From NCBI RefSeq assembly GCF_001650735.1, contig NZ_LXVY01000002.1, positions 114,030-178,029 on the forward strand: DNA of 64,000 bases. The letters are read 5' to 3'. The notes under the pieces were generated by a model. It did not search any database. It was not told the origin of the DNA and saw only the letters and a list, made by a program, of their open reading frames with translations. This DNA is from Sphingomonas sp. TDK1. GTDB taxonomy: Bacteria > Pseudomonadota > Alphaproteobacteria > Sphingomonadales > Sphingomonadaceae. Shown one piece after another: positions 11,361-20,026 of this stretch; positions within the stretch are counted from its first letter, which is position 1; each line of letters opens with the position of its first letter. A program made the position numbers and the translations under genes.

Positions 11361-11807
11361 ATGAATGCAGCCATTCGTTTCCTGAACGACCTGCGCCGTA
11401 TGGGCGGCGGGGCGCGGGACCTCAACACGGTGTTCGACGAACGCCTGACCTTCGGCGAGCGCCTCGCCGATCGGGTCGCGGCGGTCGGCGGCTCCTGGGG
11501 GTTCATCATCGGCTTCGGCGTGTTTCTCGGCGCCTGGGCGCTGATCAACACCGTCGTGCTGGCAGCGCACGCGTTCGACCCGTTCCCGTTCATCTTCTTG
11601 AATTTGATGCTGTCGATGCTCGCGGCGCTCCAGGCCCCGATCATCATGATGAGCCAGAACCGACAGGCGGCGAAGGACCGGCTAGAGGCGCGGCTCGACT
11701 ATGAGACCAACCTGCGCGCCGAGGCGCAGATCGAGGAGCTGCATGCAAAGATCGATTCGCTGCATGCGGATATCGCCCGGTTGATGGACGTCCGGGCGCC
11801 GCGATAA
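11361..11807 (+). CDS. DUF1003 membrane protein
   Basis: 148 residues. Pattern of the DUF1003 family: a charged start with FDERLTFGERLADRVAAVGGSWGFI, then two membrane helices (IIGFGVFLGAWALINTVVL and FIFLNLMLSMLAALQAPII), followed by MMSQNRQAAKDR and a C-terminal coiled coil (LRAEAQIEELHAKIDSLHADIARL). Family members are inner-membrane proteins of unknown role. It stands alone, facing the small gene at 11820. Confidence 0.9.
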   Translation: MNAAIRFLNDLRRMGGGARDLNTVFDERLTFGERLADRVAAVGGSWGFIIGFGVFLGAWALINTVVLAAHAFDPFPFIFLNLMLSMLAALQAPIIMMSQNRQAAKDRLEARLDYETNLRAEAQIEELHAKIDSLHADIARLMDVRAPR

Positions 11808-11819
11808 GCGCGCGACAGC

Positions 11820-12023
11820 CTAGGCCGAGATCAGGGCGCGCGCTTCCTTCTCGGCCTCGTTGAGCGCCCGCTGCGTGGCGACGCGCTCGGCGCGGACGGC
11901 CATCGCCTCCCAGGCGGCCTGGGACCGGAGGTGCCGTTCGCGGACATTGTCGAGATCGCTCCGGGCGGCGGCGGTCCCGGCTTCGTCGGCCCGGGCGCGG
12001 AACAGTTCGATTTCGGTGGTCAT
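11820..12023 (-). CDS. small hypothetical helical protein
   Basis: 67 residues, predicted almost wholly alpha-helical and charged (RARADEAGTAAARSDLDNV, RALNEAEKEARALISA), without membrane segments. A GAGAG ribosome binding site lies before the ATG (GGAGAGCCTCGCCGATG on the minus strand). It follows the cold-shock gene on the same strand, separated by that gene's terminator. No family recognised. Confidence 0.55.
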   Translation of the reverse strand: MTTEIELFRARADEAGTAAARSDLDNVRERHLRSQAAWEAMAVRAERVATQRALNEAEKEARALISA

Positions 12024-12063
12024 CGGCGAGGCTCTCCGCTGGAGGAGGAAGGTAGTTGATGCG

Positions 12064-12092
12064 AAAACGGCGGCCCCGGATGGGACCGCCGT
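12064..12092 (-). terminator. terminator of the cold-shock gene
   Basis: On the minus strand ACGGCGG pairs with CCGCCGT across a 12-base loop, followed by TTTTCGC, directly after the cold-shock stop codon. Confidence 0.75.
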
Positions 12093-12104
12093 CTTGGGAT
12101 CAGG

Positions 12105-12317
12105 TCAGTCAGCCGCCTGGAGGTTGACCGCCGCCATCTTGCCGCGGCGATCCTGCTCCAGTTCGTAGGTCACGCGCTGGTTCTGCTGCAGCGTGATCAT
12201 GCCGGCGCGTTCCACGGCCGTGATGTGGACGAAGGCGTCGTTGCCGCCGGTATCCGGCGCAATGAAGCCATAGCCCTTGTCGGCGTTGAAGAACTTGACG
12301 GTGCCAGAAATGGTCAT
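12105..12317 (-). CDS. cold-shock domain protein
   Basis: 70 residues forming one CSD barrel: GTVKFFNADKGYGFI (RNP1) and DAFVHITAVE (RNP2), ending YELEQDRRGKMAAVNLQ. These proteins bind single-stranded RNA and DNA and act as RNA chaperones. The usual first Trp (KWFN) is Phe, as in several alphaproteobacterial members. A 232-base gap separates it from grpE upstream, long enough for the structured 5' leader often seen in cold-shock mRNAs, though I cannot show a thermosensor. Its own terminator follows. Confidence 0.95.
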   Translation of the reverse strand: MTISGTVKFFNADKGYGFIAPDTGGNDAFVHITAVERAGMITLQQNQRVTYELEQDRRGKMAAVNLQAAD

Positions 12318-12516
12318 GGGTGTTTTCCTTACATTGTCGGCGCGCCCCGTGCGGGCGGACCTCGCGCTTCAGGGGCAGGGATGGAAGGAAAACGGAGCCG
12401 CAAAGCACCAGAGACCAACGATTTGCGACTTCAGCACCCCATATGTGGGCGTTTAGACCGGGGAATGCAATGGCGGTGCGAGGAACGGAGGCAGCACGGC
12501 GGCGCTGCGAGGCAAT

Positions 12517-12540
12517 GCCCCGCCCCTGTCGGAGCGGGGC
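12517..12540 (-). terminator. hairpin after grpE
   Basis: GCCCCGC at 12517-12523 pairs with GCGGGGC at 12534-12540, ten bases past the grpE stop on the minus strand. The following U-tract is weak. Confidence 0.5.
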
Positions 12541-12549
12541 GAAGACCGG

Positions 12550-13107
12550 TCAGTCGGGCTTTTTGGCGACGGCGACGAGCGCCGGGCGCAGCAGCCGGTC
12601 CTTGATCATGTAGCCGGACTGGATCTCCTGCACCACGGTGCCGGGCTCCTTGTCGGCGACGGGCATTTCCATCATCGCCTGGTGTTTGTTGGGATCGAGC
12701 ACCTCACCCAGCGCCACCACCTTGGAGATGCCGTGGCGGCCGAAGATCGCCTCCAGCTCGCGGCCGGTGGCTTCAAGGCCGGTGACCAGGCCCTTCATCT
12801 TCTCGTCCTCGCGCAGCTCGGCCGGAATGGCCTGCAGCGCCCGGCCGAGATTGTCCGCGACGGAGAGGATGTCGCGGGCAAAGCTGGTCGCGGCATAGGC
12901 GCGCGCGTCCGCCACTTCCTTCTCGGTGCGGCGGCGCAGATTCTGCATGTCGGCCTGGACGTAGAGATGCGCCTGCTTGGCCTCGGCCAGCTGCGCCTCC
13001 AGCTCGGCGACACGGTCCTGCTCGGCAACCTCGGGGGCAGCCGGTGCAGTGTCTTGCCCTAGCGATTCGCCTTGGGTCGGTTCGGTATTTTCGATGTTCT
13101 CGGACAT
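12550..13107 (-). CDS. grpE: GrpE, nucleotide exchange factor of DnaK
   Basis: 185 residues. GrpE opens the DnaK nucleotide pocket to release ADP. An acidic disordered start (MSENIENTEPTQGESL) leads into the long coiled-coil helix (VAELEAQLAEAKQAHLYVQ, ADMQNLRRRTEKEV). The beta-sheet head carries the signature in GEVLDPNKHQAMMEMP and ends GYMIKDRLLRPALVAV. It lies 15 bases after hrcA on the same strand, so the two form an operon. The DnaK and DnaJ genes are about 32 kb away on the other strand. Confidence 0.97.
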   Translation of the reverse strand: MSENIENTEPTQGESLGQDTAPAAPEVAEQDRVAELEAQLAEAKQAHLYVQADMQNLRRRTEKEVADARAYAATSFARDILSVADNLGRALQAIPAELREDEKMKGLVTGLEATGRELEAIFGRHGISKVVALGEVLDPNKHQAMMEMPVADKEPGTVVQEIQSGYMIKDRLLRPALVAVAKKPD

Positions 13108-13122
13108 GGTTCCCTGTTTTCT

Positions 13123-14166
13123 TCAGGCCAGCAAACGGGCCAATGTGGCCGCCGTGAAATCCACCATGGGCACGACGCGGGCATAGTTCAACCGGGTGGG
13201 GCCGATCACGCCGACGACGCCGACCACCCGGCCGTCCAGCGCCCGCACCGGCTTGGCGATGACCGACGAGCCGGAAAGTGCGAACAGCTTGTTCTCGGAG
13301 CCGATGAAGATGCGCGCCGCCTCGCCCTCCCGGGCGCTGTCGAGCAGGCGGGCGATTTCCTCCTTGCCCTCCAGCTCGTCGAGCAGCTGGCGGACCCGGT
13401 CGAGATCCTCGGTAGCGCCGGTGTCGATCAGCCGGGCCTGGCCGCGGACGATCAGCACCGGACGCCGGCCGCTATCCTCGCTCCACACGGCAAGCCCGCG
13501 TTCGACCAGATCGGCGGCGGCGGCGTCGAGTGCCGCCTGCTGCTGGCGCAGTTCCCGCTCGATACGGCCGCGCGCCTCGGCGAGGGTAAGGCCGGCAAGC
13601 GTGGCGCTCATATAGTTCGCCGCCCGCTGCAACGACATCGGATCGACGCCGCCGGGCAGCTCGACCACCCGGTTCTCGACCGAGCCGTCCTCGCCAACCA
13701 GCACGGCAAGCGCGCGATCCTGGCTCAAGGGCACGAAGCCGAACTGTCGCAGCACCGTCTCGGCCTTGGGCACCAGCACCAGTCCGGCACAGGCGGACAG
13801 TCCGGACAACGCCGCAGTGGTCCCGGCGATGGCGTCTTCCACCGGGCCACCCGCCCCGGCCCGCGCCTCGATCGCCGCGCGCTCCTCCACCGAGGGTTCG
13901 CTCGCCTGCATCATGCCGTCGACGAACAGGCGGAGGCCGCTTTCAGTCGGCATACGGCCGGCGCTGGTGTGCGGTGCGGCGAGCAGGCCCAACTCCTCCA
14001 GGTCCTGCATCACGTTGCGGATCGACGCCGGGGAGAGATTGAGCGCCGAGATGCGCGAGATGGTGCGCGAGCCCACCGGCGCCCCGTTGTCGAGATAGGA
14101 TTCCACCACGATGCGGAACACGTCGCGCGCGCGGTCGGTCAGCTCGTGGATCGGCGGCGTGATCAT
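13123..14166 (-). CDS. hrcA: HrcA, heat-inducible transcription repressor
   Basis: 347 residues, normal for HrcA. N-terminal winged helix ([42 protein letters not shown] as two blocks), then [21 protein letters not shown], the HrcA hallmark, a GAF-like core, and the end [19 protein letters not shown]. HrcA binds CIRCE elements with help from GroEL. I found no CIRCE in this window, so its targets (probably groESL) are elsewhere. It is followed 15 bases later by grpE. Confidence 0.97.
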   Translation of the reverse strand: MITPPIHELTDRARDVFRIVVESYLDNGAPVGSRTISRISALNLSPASIRNVMQDLEELGLLAAPHTSAGRMPTESGLRLFVDGMMQASEPSVEERAAIEARAGAGGPVEDAIAGTTAALSGLSACAGLVLVPKAETVLRQFGFVPLSQDRALAVLVGEDGSVENRVVELPGGVDPMSLQRAANYMSATLAGLTLAEARGRIERELRQQQAALDAAAADLVERGLAVWSEDSGRRPVLIVRGQARLIDTGATEDLDRVRQLLDELEGKEEIARLLDSAREGEAARIFIGSENKLFALSGSSVIAKPVRALDGRVVGVVGVIGPTRLNYARVVPMVDFTAATLARLLA

Positions 14167-14201
14167 GGTGGCCCGTATCTAGGCGGTGGGACGGCCAGGC
14201 T

Positions 14202-14786
14202 TCAAGGCCGGGCACCGATGAGGCTGGCAATCGGCAGCAGATCCGGCGCGGAGCCGATCGCATCGGCCATGCTGGCGTTCCGCGCTCGCTCGCAGCCGAA
14301 ATAATAGGAGAGCGCGCGATGCCCTGCCTTTCCGTCCCACTGCACCTCGACGCTCGGCATGTCCGTGGCATGCTGGCCGCAGCTCGGCGTGCCAGGCGCG
14401 ATCCGGACGCTGCCGCTGCGAGGACGATAGGGCGCGAGACGGGTCAGAAAAGACTCATATTGCCCGGGGGATACCCGGAAATCCCGTGCACCGCTGACGG
14501 CGGTGAAGCGCTGCCCCTCGAAGGTGCCGGTCCCGTCCGGCCGGACGGTGACGGAATAGACCGGGCAGGCTCCGCCGCAAGGCGTGGTCGTATAGCGGAT
14601 CATCTCTCCCCGGACGATCGGCGCCGAGGGTCCGGCGGGCGTGCCGCTGCTGACCGGCGGCGGCGGGGGCGTCGGACGCATGGGCCCGGCAGGTGCCGGA
14701 CGCGCGGGCCCCTGCGGTGGCGCGACCTGCGGAATGCAGCCGCCGAGCATCGCTCCACCGAAAACCAATGCAACCAGAACCCGCAT
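14202..14786 (-). CDS. DUF6438-like lipoprotein
   Basis: 194 residues from the ATG giving [17 protein letters not shown], a lipoprotein signal with lipobox LGGC; the longer frame from 14831 was rejected. A Pro-rich linker ([17 protein letters not shown]) follows. The globular part begins [19 protein letters not shown], the conserved start of a family I associate with DUF6438, including CGGACPVY and a later [17 protein letters not shown]. Probably anchored in the outer membrane. It is divergent from rph (105 bases between starts) and 35 bases ahead of hrcA. Confidence 0.75.
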   Translation of the reverse strand: MRVLVALVFGGAMLGGCIPQVAPPQGPARPAPAGPMRPTPPPPPVSSGTPAGPSAPIVRGEMIRYTTTPCGGACPVYSVTVRPDGTGTFEGQRFTAVSGARDFRVSPGQYESFLTRLAPYRPRSGSVRIAPGTPSCGQHATDMPSVEVQWDGKAGHRALSYYFGCERARNASMADAIGSAPDLLPIASLIGARP

Positions 14787-14891
14787 CTGTGTCTTTCTCC
14801 CCCATGCCTTGTGCTCGCCTCTGTGCGACACTGGCGGAACGCGCCGCCACGGTCTAGGTGCCCGGCTCGACCTTTAGGGAGACTGAATCGC

Positions 14892-15605
14892 ATGCGCCCA
14901 TCCGGCCGCGCCCCCGACGAGATGCGGGAAATCACCATCACTCCGAACTTCACCCGTCACGCCGAAGGTTCGGTGCTGATCGGCTTCGGCGACACCCGCG
15001 TGCTCGTCACGGCCAGCGTCGAGGAGCGCGTGCCGCCGTTCCTGCGCGGCAAGGGCGAAGGCTGGGTGACCGCCGAATATGGCATGCTCCCCCGCGCCAC
15101 CCATACCCGCGGCCAGCGCGAAGCGGCCAAGGGCAAGCAGTCGGGCCGTACCCAGGAAATCCAGCGTCTGATCGGCCGCTCGCTACGCGCGGTGACCGAC
15201 CTCAAGCTGCTCGGCGAGCGCCAGATCACCCTCGACTGCGACGTGCTGCAGGCCGATGGCGGGACGCGCACCGCGGCGATCTCGGGCGCCTGGGTGGCGC
15301 TGCGGCTGGCGGTCAACAAGCTGATGGCGGCAGGCGCGATCACCGCCGATCCGATCACCACCCAGGTCGCCGCAGTGAGCTGCGGCATCTATCAGGGTAC
15401 CCCGGTACTCGATCTCGACTACCCCGAGGACTCCTCGGCCGATGCAGACGCGAACTTCGTGCTGCTCGCCAATGGCAACATCGCCGAGGCGCAGGCAACT
15501 GCCGAAGGCGCGACCTATGACGAGGAAGGGCTGCTGCGACTGCTCCGCCTTGCCCGCATCGGCTGCACCCGCATCTTCGACGCCCAGCTGAAAGCGGTCG
15601 GATGA
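14892..15605 (+). CDS. rph: RNase PH
   Basis: 237 residues, full length. RNase PH is a phosphorolytic 3'-5' exonuclease that trims tRNA 3' ends. Start [14 protein letters not shown] is conserved, and the long upstream frame was discarded. Seen: [19 protein letters not shown], the substrate-binding stretch [19 protein letters not shown] with [15 protein letters not shown], and the active-site region [20 protein letters not shown]. It overlaps rdgB by four bases (ATGA), a common pairing in alphaproteobacteria. Confidence 0.97.
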   Translation: MRPSGRAPDEMREITITPNFTRHAEGSVLIGFGDTRVLVTASVEERVPPFLRGKGEGWVTAEYGMLPRATHTRGQREAAKGKQSGRTQEIQRLIGRSLRAVTDLKLLGERQITLDCDVLQADGGTRTAAISGAWVALRLAVNKLMAAGAITADPITTQVAAVSCGIYQGTPVLDLDYPEDSSADADANFVLLANGNIAEAQATAEGATYDEEGLLRLLRLARIGCTRIFDAQLKAVG

Positions 15606-16273
15606 GCGGCGAGGGCGACACGCCCCAGGCGATCCGCAAGCTCGCGCCGGGCCGGCTGGTGATCGCCAGCCACAATGAAGGCAAGGTGCGCGAGATCCGA
15701 GAACTGCTCGGTCCCTATGGGATCGAGCCGGTCTCGGCCGCCGAACTCGACCTGCCCGAGCCCGAAGAGACCGGCACCAGCTTCGTCGCCAATGCCGAGC
15801 TCAAGGCGCTGCAGGCGGCGGACCTGTCCGGCCTGCCCGCGCTCGCCGATGATTCCGGCCTCTGCGTCGAGGCACTGGGCCTCGCGCCGGGCATCTACTC
15901 TGCCCGCTGGGGCGTCGCGGCGCCGGGCATGGACGGGCTCGAGCCTGTCGCCCCCTTCGAGGGCCGCGACTTCGGCCTGGCGATGCAGCGGGTGGAGAAC
16001 AAGCTGGCGGCCCTCCCGCCCGAAACCAGCCGCGCCGCACATTTCGTCTGCGCGCTCGCCCTCGCCTGGCCGGATGGTCATGTCGAATGGTTCGAGGGCC
16101 GCGTGCACGGCGAACTCGTCTGGCCGCCGCGGGGCACCAAGGGCTTCGGCTATGATCCTATGTTCGTCCCGCTCGGTGAGGTGGAAACGTTTGGAGAAAT
16201 GGATCCAAGCGCCAAGCATGCGATGAGCCACCGCGCCGATGCGTTCCGTCAATTGGTCGCTTCGGTGTTCTGA
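15602..16273 (+). CDS. rdgB: RdgB/HAM1, dITP/XTP pyrophosphatase
   Basis: 223 residues. The enzyme hydrolyses dITP, dUTP-like and XTP non-canonical nucleotides to monophosphates, keeping them out of DNA. The family opening is [18 protein letters not shown], with the catalytic block [22 protein letters not shown] shown here in two parts ([12 protein letters not shown] and PGIYSARW). It ends [13 protein letters not shown] and [11 protein letters not shown]. It has an N-terminal extension of about 15 residues, which could be shortened if a later start is used. Coupled to rph. Confidence 0.97.
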   Translation: MSGEGDTPQAIRKLAPGRLVIASHNEGKVREIRELLGPYGIEPVSAAELDLPEPEETGTSFVANAELKALQAADLSGLPALADDSGLCVEALGLAPGIYSARWGVAAPGMDGLEPVAPFEGRDFGLAMQRVENKLAALPPETSRAAHFVCALALAWPDGHVEWFEGRVHGELVWPPRGTKGFGYDPMFVPLGEVETFGEMDPSAKHAMSHRADAFRQLVASVF

Positions 16274-16382
16274 TCGAAGCCGAATTGGCGCTTGCTCAAC
16301 TTCGCGGGTTCGAAGGTTTAAGCTATCCTAACGACGTCCATATATTGATCGAGTAACGATCGCTGCCTAAGCACGGGCGACG

Positions 16383-16871
16383 ATGGAGGACAAATTGGGG
16401 GTGCGCGGCACCGAACTATTCGATGAAGTCGATGCGCGGCTGAGCGAAATCAAGCGACTTTTCACGCAGTTCGCCGGCGAAGCCCCTGCGGCCGCCGGCG
16501 AATCAGCGCGTGGGCAGTTCCGCCGGGTGGATCTTGCGCGCATGATTCTATGGGGTCGCACGCTGCTTGAGCGCGAAGTCGCCAAGGACCTGTTTGCCGA
16601 CCCGGCGTTCAACATTCTGCTGACGCTCTATGTCAGCCGTGCGGAAAGCAAAGACGTCTCCACGTCCGCCGCCTGCACGGCGTCCGGCGTACCGACGACA
16701 ACGGCGCTGCGCTGGATCAACGCGCTTACCCGCCGCGGCATGATCCACAAGCGCAGCCTCGCCACCGACCGGCGTTTCACCTATTTGGAGCTTAGCGACA
16801 AAACGGGCGCCGCGCTGGATCGATATTTCGACCTTATCCTGGATCGCGCGTCGCAGCCGAGGGAACCATAA
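16383..16871 (+). CDS. MarR-like winged-helix regulator
   Basis: 162 residues. The first 60 residues are charged and helical. From about residue 70 (DLFADPAFNILLTLYVSRAE) it has a winged helix, with recognition region CTASGVPTTTALRWINALTRRGMI followed by wing KRSLATDRRFTYLELSDKT. This is the MarR fold as seen in a group of sphingomonad regulators. Its target is unknown. The 3' end overlaps a small gene on the opposite strand by 38 bases. A GGAGG-type site (GATGGAGG) lies too close to the first ATG, so the start is slightly uncertain. Confidence 0.8.
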   Translation: MEDKLGVRGTELFDEVDARLSEIKRLFTQFAGEAPAAAGESARGQFRRVDLARMILWGRTLLEREVAKDLFADPAFNILLTLYVSRAESKDVSTSAACTASGVPTTTALRWINALTRRGMIHKRSLATDRRFTYLELSDKTGAALDRYFDLILDRASQPREP

Positions 16872-17010
16872 CCCCATATTTGTTGGTGAGCCGTTCGAGC
16901 GAGAGCGAGACGTTTGCCGCCTCCGCGTCTTCACCCAATTGATCGAGTAACGCGATCGCGTCCAACAGGTGCGTACACACCGTCTCGATAGCTGCGCCCC
17001 GTTCGTCCAT
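16834..17010 (-). CDS. small acidic helical protein
   Basis: 58 residues, MDERGAAIETVCTHLLDAI then ALLDQLGEDAEAANVSLSL, ending TRDPG. The sequence reads like a real protein: balanced composition, regular helical heptads and no Arg/Pro shadow bias. It converges on and overlaps the end of the MarR-like gene. The short length and antisense overlap mean it is easily missed. The upstream region towards the start is AT-rich (TGGATATAAAGATACG on the minus strand) and could hold a promoter. No family recognised. Confidence 0.6.
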   Translation of the reverse strand: MDERGAAIETVCTHLLDAIALLDQLGEDAEAANVSLSLERLTNKYGVMVPSAATRDPG

Positions 17011-17193
17011 TCTGTCAAAAACTCGCGTATCTTTATATCCACATTGGATTTTTTGGTACGCAGCGACAAGTCAGGAATTATCCCGACGCGGGACACACCT
17101 AGAACACGGTCGATCGTAACCGCAACCCTTTGCGCATTGCGATAGTATATTCATTATGGATATGAAGAATGGCTCCGCCTGCAAGGAGGGCCA

Positions 17194-17394
17194 GTGACGC
17201 CGCTTTCTACGCTTCTTGAACGTGCCGAGACCATCTATCTGACACATGGCACCGGCAGCGCTGCCTATCTGCTCGAACAGATCGAAAGGGCAATTCGCGA
17301 GGGTGCTCCGGTGCAGCACATCTGCGAACTGGACCATTTGCTGCAACTGATCGAATATCGCGATCGCACGCTGGCCATTTACGGCAAGAAGTAA
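17194..17394 (+). CDS. small hypothetical protein with GTG start
   Basis: 66 residues starting at a GTG preceded by AAGGAGGG, a strong ribosome binding site. The product (MTPLSTLLERAETIYLTHG..., SAAYLLEQIERAIREGAP, LDHLLQLIEYRDRTLAIYG) looks wholly helical and soluble. The GTG overlaps the stop of a possible 13-residue leader frame from 17156. No family recognised; the gene seems intact. Confidence 0.65.
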   Translation: MTPLSTLLERAETIYLTHGTGSAAYLLEQIERAIREGAPVQHICELDHLLQLIEYRDRTLAIYGKK

Positions 17395-17456
17395 TGCACC
17401 GCGGTTGGCGGCGCTCCCTCATGCGGCGATCCGGGAAGGATCGCTCGCAGCGGCGG

Positions 17457-17543
17457 TGGTGGATAGGGATGGATTCGAACCACCGTAGGGCGAAGCCCGG
17501 CAGATTTACAGTCTGCTGCCTTTAACCACTCGGCCACCTATCC
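17457..17543 (-). tRNA. tRNA-Tyr (GTA)
   Basis: Read on the minus strand: acceptor arm GGATAGG pairs with CCTATCC, D-arm GGCCGAGTGGTTAAAGGC, anticodon arm CAGACTGTAAATCTG with anticodon GTA, a class II variable arm (CCGGGCTTCGCCCTACGG), T-arm GGTTCGAATCC, and an encoded CCA end. Confidence 0.97.
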
Positions 17544-17664
17544 ATGGAGACCGCCGCTTGCGAGCGAGGGGGCCCAATGCCGAAGCGAATCGAACCTGTC
17601 AACGCCTTGCGTGCACTCTTTTGCGCGCATAGCGTCCCGCGCTTACATTTTGGGGGGATAACCG

Positions 17665-19269
17665 ATGCGTCGCACCATGCTTGCACTCACCGCCACGCTG
17701 CTCGCCAGCGCACCGATCGCGGCCCAGACGATCCAGACCAGTCCGACCGATCGCGTGATCGACCAGGGCACGAACCATTCGGAAGTGATGCGAATCGCGC
17801 AGTATCTCACCGACGTGATCGGCGCGCGCCTCACCAACTCGCCCGGCATCCGCAAGGCCGAGGACTGGACCCAGGCCAAGTTCCGCGCATGGGGCCTGGT
17901 GAACGTCCACAAGGAGGGGTTCGAGTTCGGCCGCGGCTGGTCGAACGAAAAGCTGGCCGTACGCATGGTAGCCCCCCGCCCGCTCCAGCTGATCGCAGCC
18001 CCCCTGCCCTGGACCCCGGGCACCAACGGTGCGATCACCGGCGAGGTCGTGCTCGCGCCGCTCGCCGACGAGGCCGCCTTCGCCCAGTATAAGGGCAAGC
18101 TGAAGGGCAAAATGGTGCTGATTACCGAGCCCAAGGAAATCGAGGACCCGACCGAAGCATCCTTCAAGCGCTGGAGCGTCGAGGAAATGGCCAAGCGCGA
18201 CTTCTATGATCTGCCCAACGGCGGCGGGGAACGCCCCTTCAATTCGGCCCGCCTCACCTTCGCAGGCAAGCGCGACGCCTTCCTCAAGGAAGAGGGCGCG
18301 ATCGGCTATGCGATCATGTCCAGCCGCAACGGCAAGCTGGTCCACGGCCAGAACAGCCAGTTCCAGGTCGGCCAGTCGGGCGCACTGCCGGGGATCGAGA
18401 TCGCGGCGGAAGACTATCGTCGCCTCGCCCGCCTCGCCAAGATGGGCGCCAAGCCGACGCTGGAGATCGACGCGGTCAACCGCTTCGACGACAGCGACAC
18501 CAAGGGCTACAACATCCTCGCCGATATCCCCGGCACCGATCCCAAGGCGGGCTATGTGATGGCCGGCGCGCATCTGGACAGCTGGGCAATGGGCGACGGC
18601 GCCGCCGACAACGCCGCCGGCAGCGCGATGGTGATGGAAGCCGCCCGCATCATCCGCGCCTCGGGCATCAAGACCAAGCGCGCGATCCGCTTCGCACTGT
18701 GGGCGGGCGAGGAGCAGGGTCTGCTCGGCTCGATGGCCTATGTCGAGGCCCACATCGCCAAGCGCCCGGTCGATCCCAGCGCAACGGGCACCGTCCGCTA
18801 CATGACGTGGAGCCGTGCCTTCCCGATCACCCCGGGGCCGGACCACGGCAAGCTCGCCGCCTATTTCAACCTCGACAACGGCTCGGGCAAGATTCGCGGC
18901 ATCTATGCGCAGGGCAACACCGCGGCGATGCCGATCTTCGAGCAGTGGTTCACGCCGTTTCACGCCATGGGCGCCACGATGGTCTCCGCGCGGCGCACCG
19001 GCAGCACCGACCATGTCTTCTTCGACGCGGTGGGCATCCCGGCGTTCCAGTTCATCCAGGACCCCCTCGACTATGGCTCCATGGTGCATCATACGGACGT
19101 CGATACGTTCGATCATCTGAAGGCCGACGATATGCGCCAGGGCGCAACCATCCTCGCCGCATTCCTGATCAACGCCGCCAACAGCGATCAGCCGCTGCCG
19201 CGCGCGCCGCTTGCGACCGCGCCGACCCCGGCCGATCAATTCTATCCCTTCCCGGAGTCCGCACACTGA
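17665..19269 (+). CDS. M28-family zinc aminopeptidase, exported
   Basis: 534 residues. N-terminal signal peptide (MRRTMLALTATLLASAPIAAQ). A PA-like inserted domain fills roughly residues 100-260. The zinc-peptidase domain follows: MAGAHLDSW with the first His ligand near residue 303, GAADNAAGSA with the bridging Asp near 315, WAGEEQGLLGS with the catalytic and ligand Glu pair near 349, and a late HHTDVDTFDHL with the last His. All ligands expected for M28 are present. It likely releases N-terminal amino acids from peptides in the periplasm. The stop overlaps rlmB (TGATG). Confidence 0.93.
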   Translation: MRRTMLALTATLLASAPIAAQTIQTSPTDRVIDQGTNHSEVMRIAQYLTDVIGARLTNSPGIRKAEDWTQAKFRAWGLVNVHKEGFEFGRGWSNEKLAVRMVAPRPLQLIAAPLPWTPGTNGAITGEVVLAPLADEAAFAQYKGKLKGKMVLITEPKEIEDPTEASFKRWSVEEMAKRDFYDLPNGGGERPFNSARLTFAGKRDAFLKEEGAIGYAIMSSRNGKLVHGQNSQFQVGQSGALPGIEIAAEDYRRLARLAKMGAKPTLEIDAVNRFDDSDTKGYNILADIPGTDPKAGYVMAGAHLDSWAMGDGAADNAAGSAMVMEAARIIRASGIKTKRAIRFALWAGEEQGLLGSMAYVEAHIAKRPVDPSATGTVRYMTWSRAFPITPGPDHGKLAAYFNLDNGSGKIRGIYAQGNTAAMPIFEQWFTPFHAMGATMVSARRTGSTDHVFFDAVGIPAFQFIQDPLDYGSMVHHTDVDTFDHLKADDMRQGATILAAFLINAANSDQPLPRAPLATAPTPADQFYPFPESAH

Positions 19270-20015
19270 TGAAACGTCGAGGCCATCGTCCCAGCCAAGC
19301 CCCTGCATCGCGGCCGCGTTTCTACGGCCGCCACGCGGTGCTCGCGGCACTCGCCAATCCCGAGCGGACGGTGCGCAAGATCTGGGGCACGCGCGAGGCG
19401 CTGTCGGCGCTGGACCTGCCCCCGGTCATTCCGATCACCTATGCCGACGCGGCCGATCTTGGGCGCCTCGTGCCGTCCGACGCGCCGCACCAGGGGCTGG
19501 TCGCCGAAGTCGATCCGCTCGAGGAGATCTGGCTTGGCGATCTGCTCGAGCAGGGCGCCGAGGACAAGCGCCCGCTGCTGGTGCTGGACCAGGTGACCGA
19601 TCCGCACAATGTAGGCGCGATCCTGCGCTCGGCGGCAGCGTTCGACGCGCTGGGCATTGTGACGCAGGACCGCCATGCGCCGCCCGAGACCGGCACCCTC
19701 GCCCGCTCCGCGGCGGGGACGCTGGAAGTCGTGCCCTGGGTCCGCGTGGTGAACCTGTCGCGCGCGCTCGACGAGATCGCCGAGGCCGGCTTCTGGCGCG
19801 TCGGCCTCACCGGTCACGCCAAGGCGACGCTGGGCGAGGTGATGGGCGAAGGCCGCGTCGCGCTGGTGCTCGGCGCCGAGGGCGAAGGCATGCGCCAGAA
19901 CACCGAGGCGCATTGCGACCAGTTGGCGCGCCTGCCGATCTCGCCCAAGGTGGAAAGCCTGAACGTGTCGAACGCCGCAGCCGTGGCGCTCTACGCGGTG
20001 AACACGCGCGACTGA
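19269..20015 (+). CDS. rlmB: 23S rRNA (guanosine-2'-O)-methyltransferase RlmB-like
   Basis: 248 residues, SpoU/TrmH family. N-terminal substrate-binding domain opens FYGRHAVLAAL. The knotted SPOUT domain has motif 1 LDQVTDPHNVGAILRSA, motif 2 LVLGAEGEGM and motif 3 LPISPKVESLNVSNAAA. RlmB methylates the ribose of G2251 in 23S rRNA. The ATG was set at the TGATG overlap with the peptidase gene; the N-terminus is a short basic tail typical of sphingomonad members. The exact target nucleotide is inferred from the family. Confidence 0.92.
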   Translation: MKRRGHRPSQAPASRPRFYGRHAVLAALANPERTVRKIWGTREALSALDLPPVIPITYADAADLGRLVPSDAPHQGLVAEVDPLEEIWLGDLLEQGAEDKRPLLVLDQVTDPHNVGAILRSAAAFDALGIVTQDRHAPPETGTLARSAAGTLEVVPWVRVVNLSRALDEIAEAGFWRVGLTGHAKATLGEVMGEGRVALVLGAEGEGMRQNTEAHCDQLARLPISPKVESLNVSNAAAVALYAVNTRD

Positions 20016-20026
20016 GGACCACGGGC

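Noticed and set aside
13072..14304. 410-residue plus-strand frame over hrcA
   Set aside because: Antisense shadow of hrcA, with repeated His/Arg/Gly and no recognisable domain.
12318..14900. CIRCE element near hrcA or grpE
   Set aside because: No TTAGCACTC-N9-GAGTGCTAA-like sequence was seen upstream of hrcA, grpE or dnaK.
16548..17096. 182-residue minus-strand frame
   Set aside because: It runs antisense through the MarR-like gene with shadow composition; the shorter 16834-17010 frame in another register is the better candidate.
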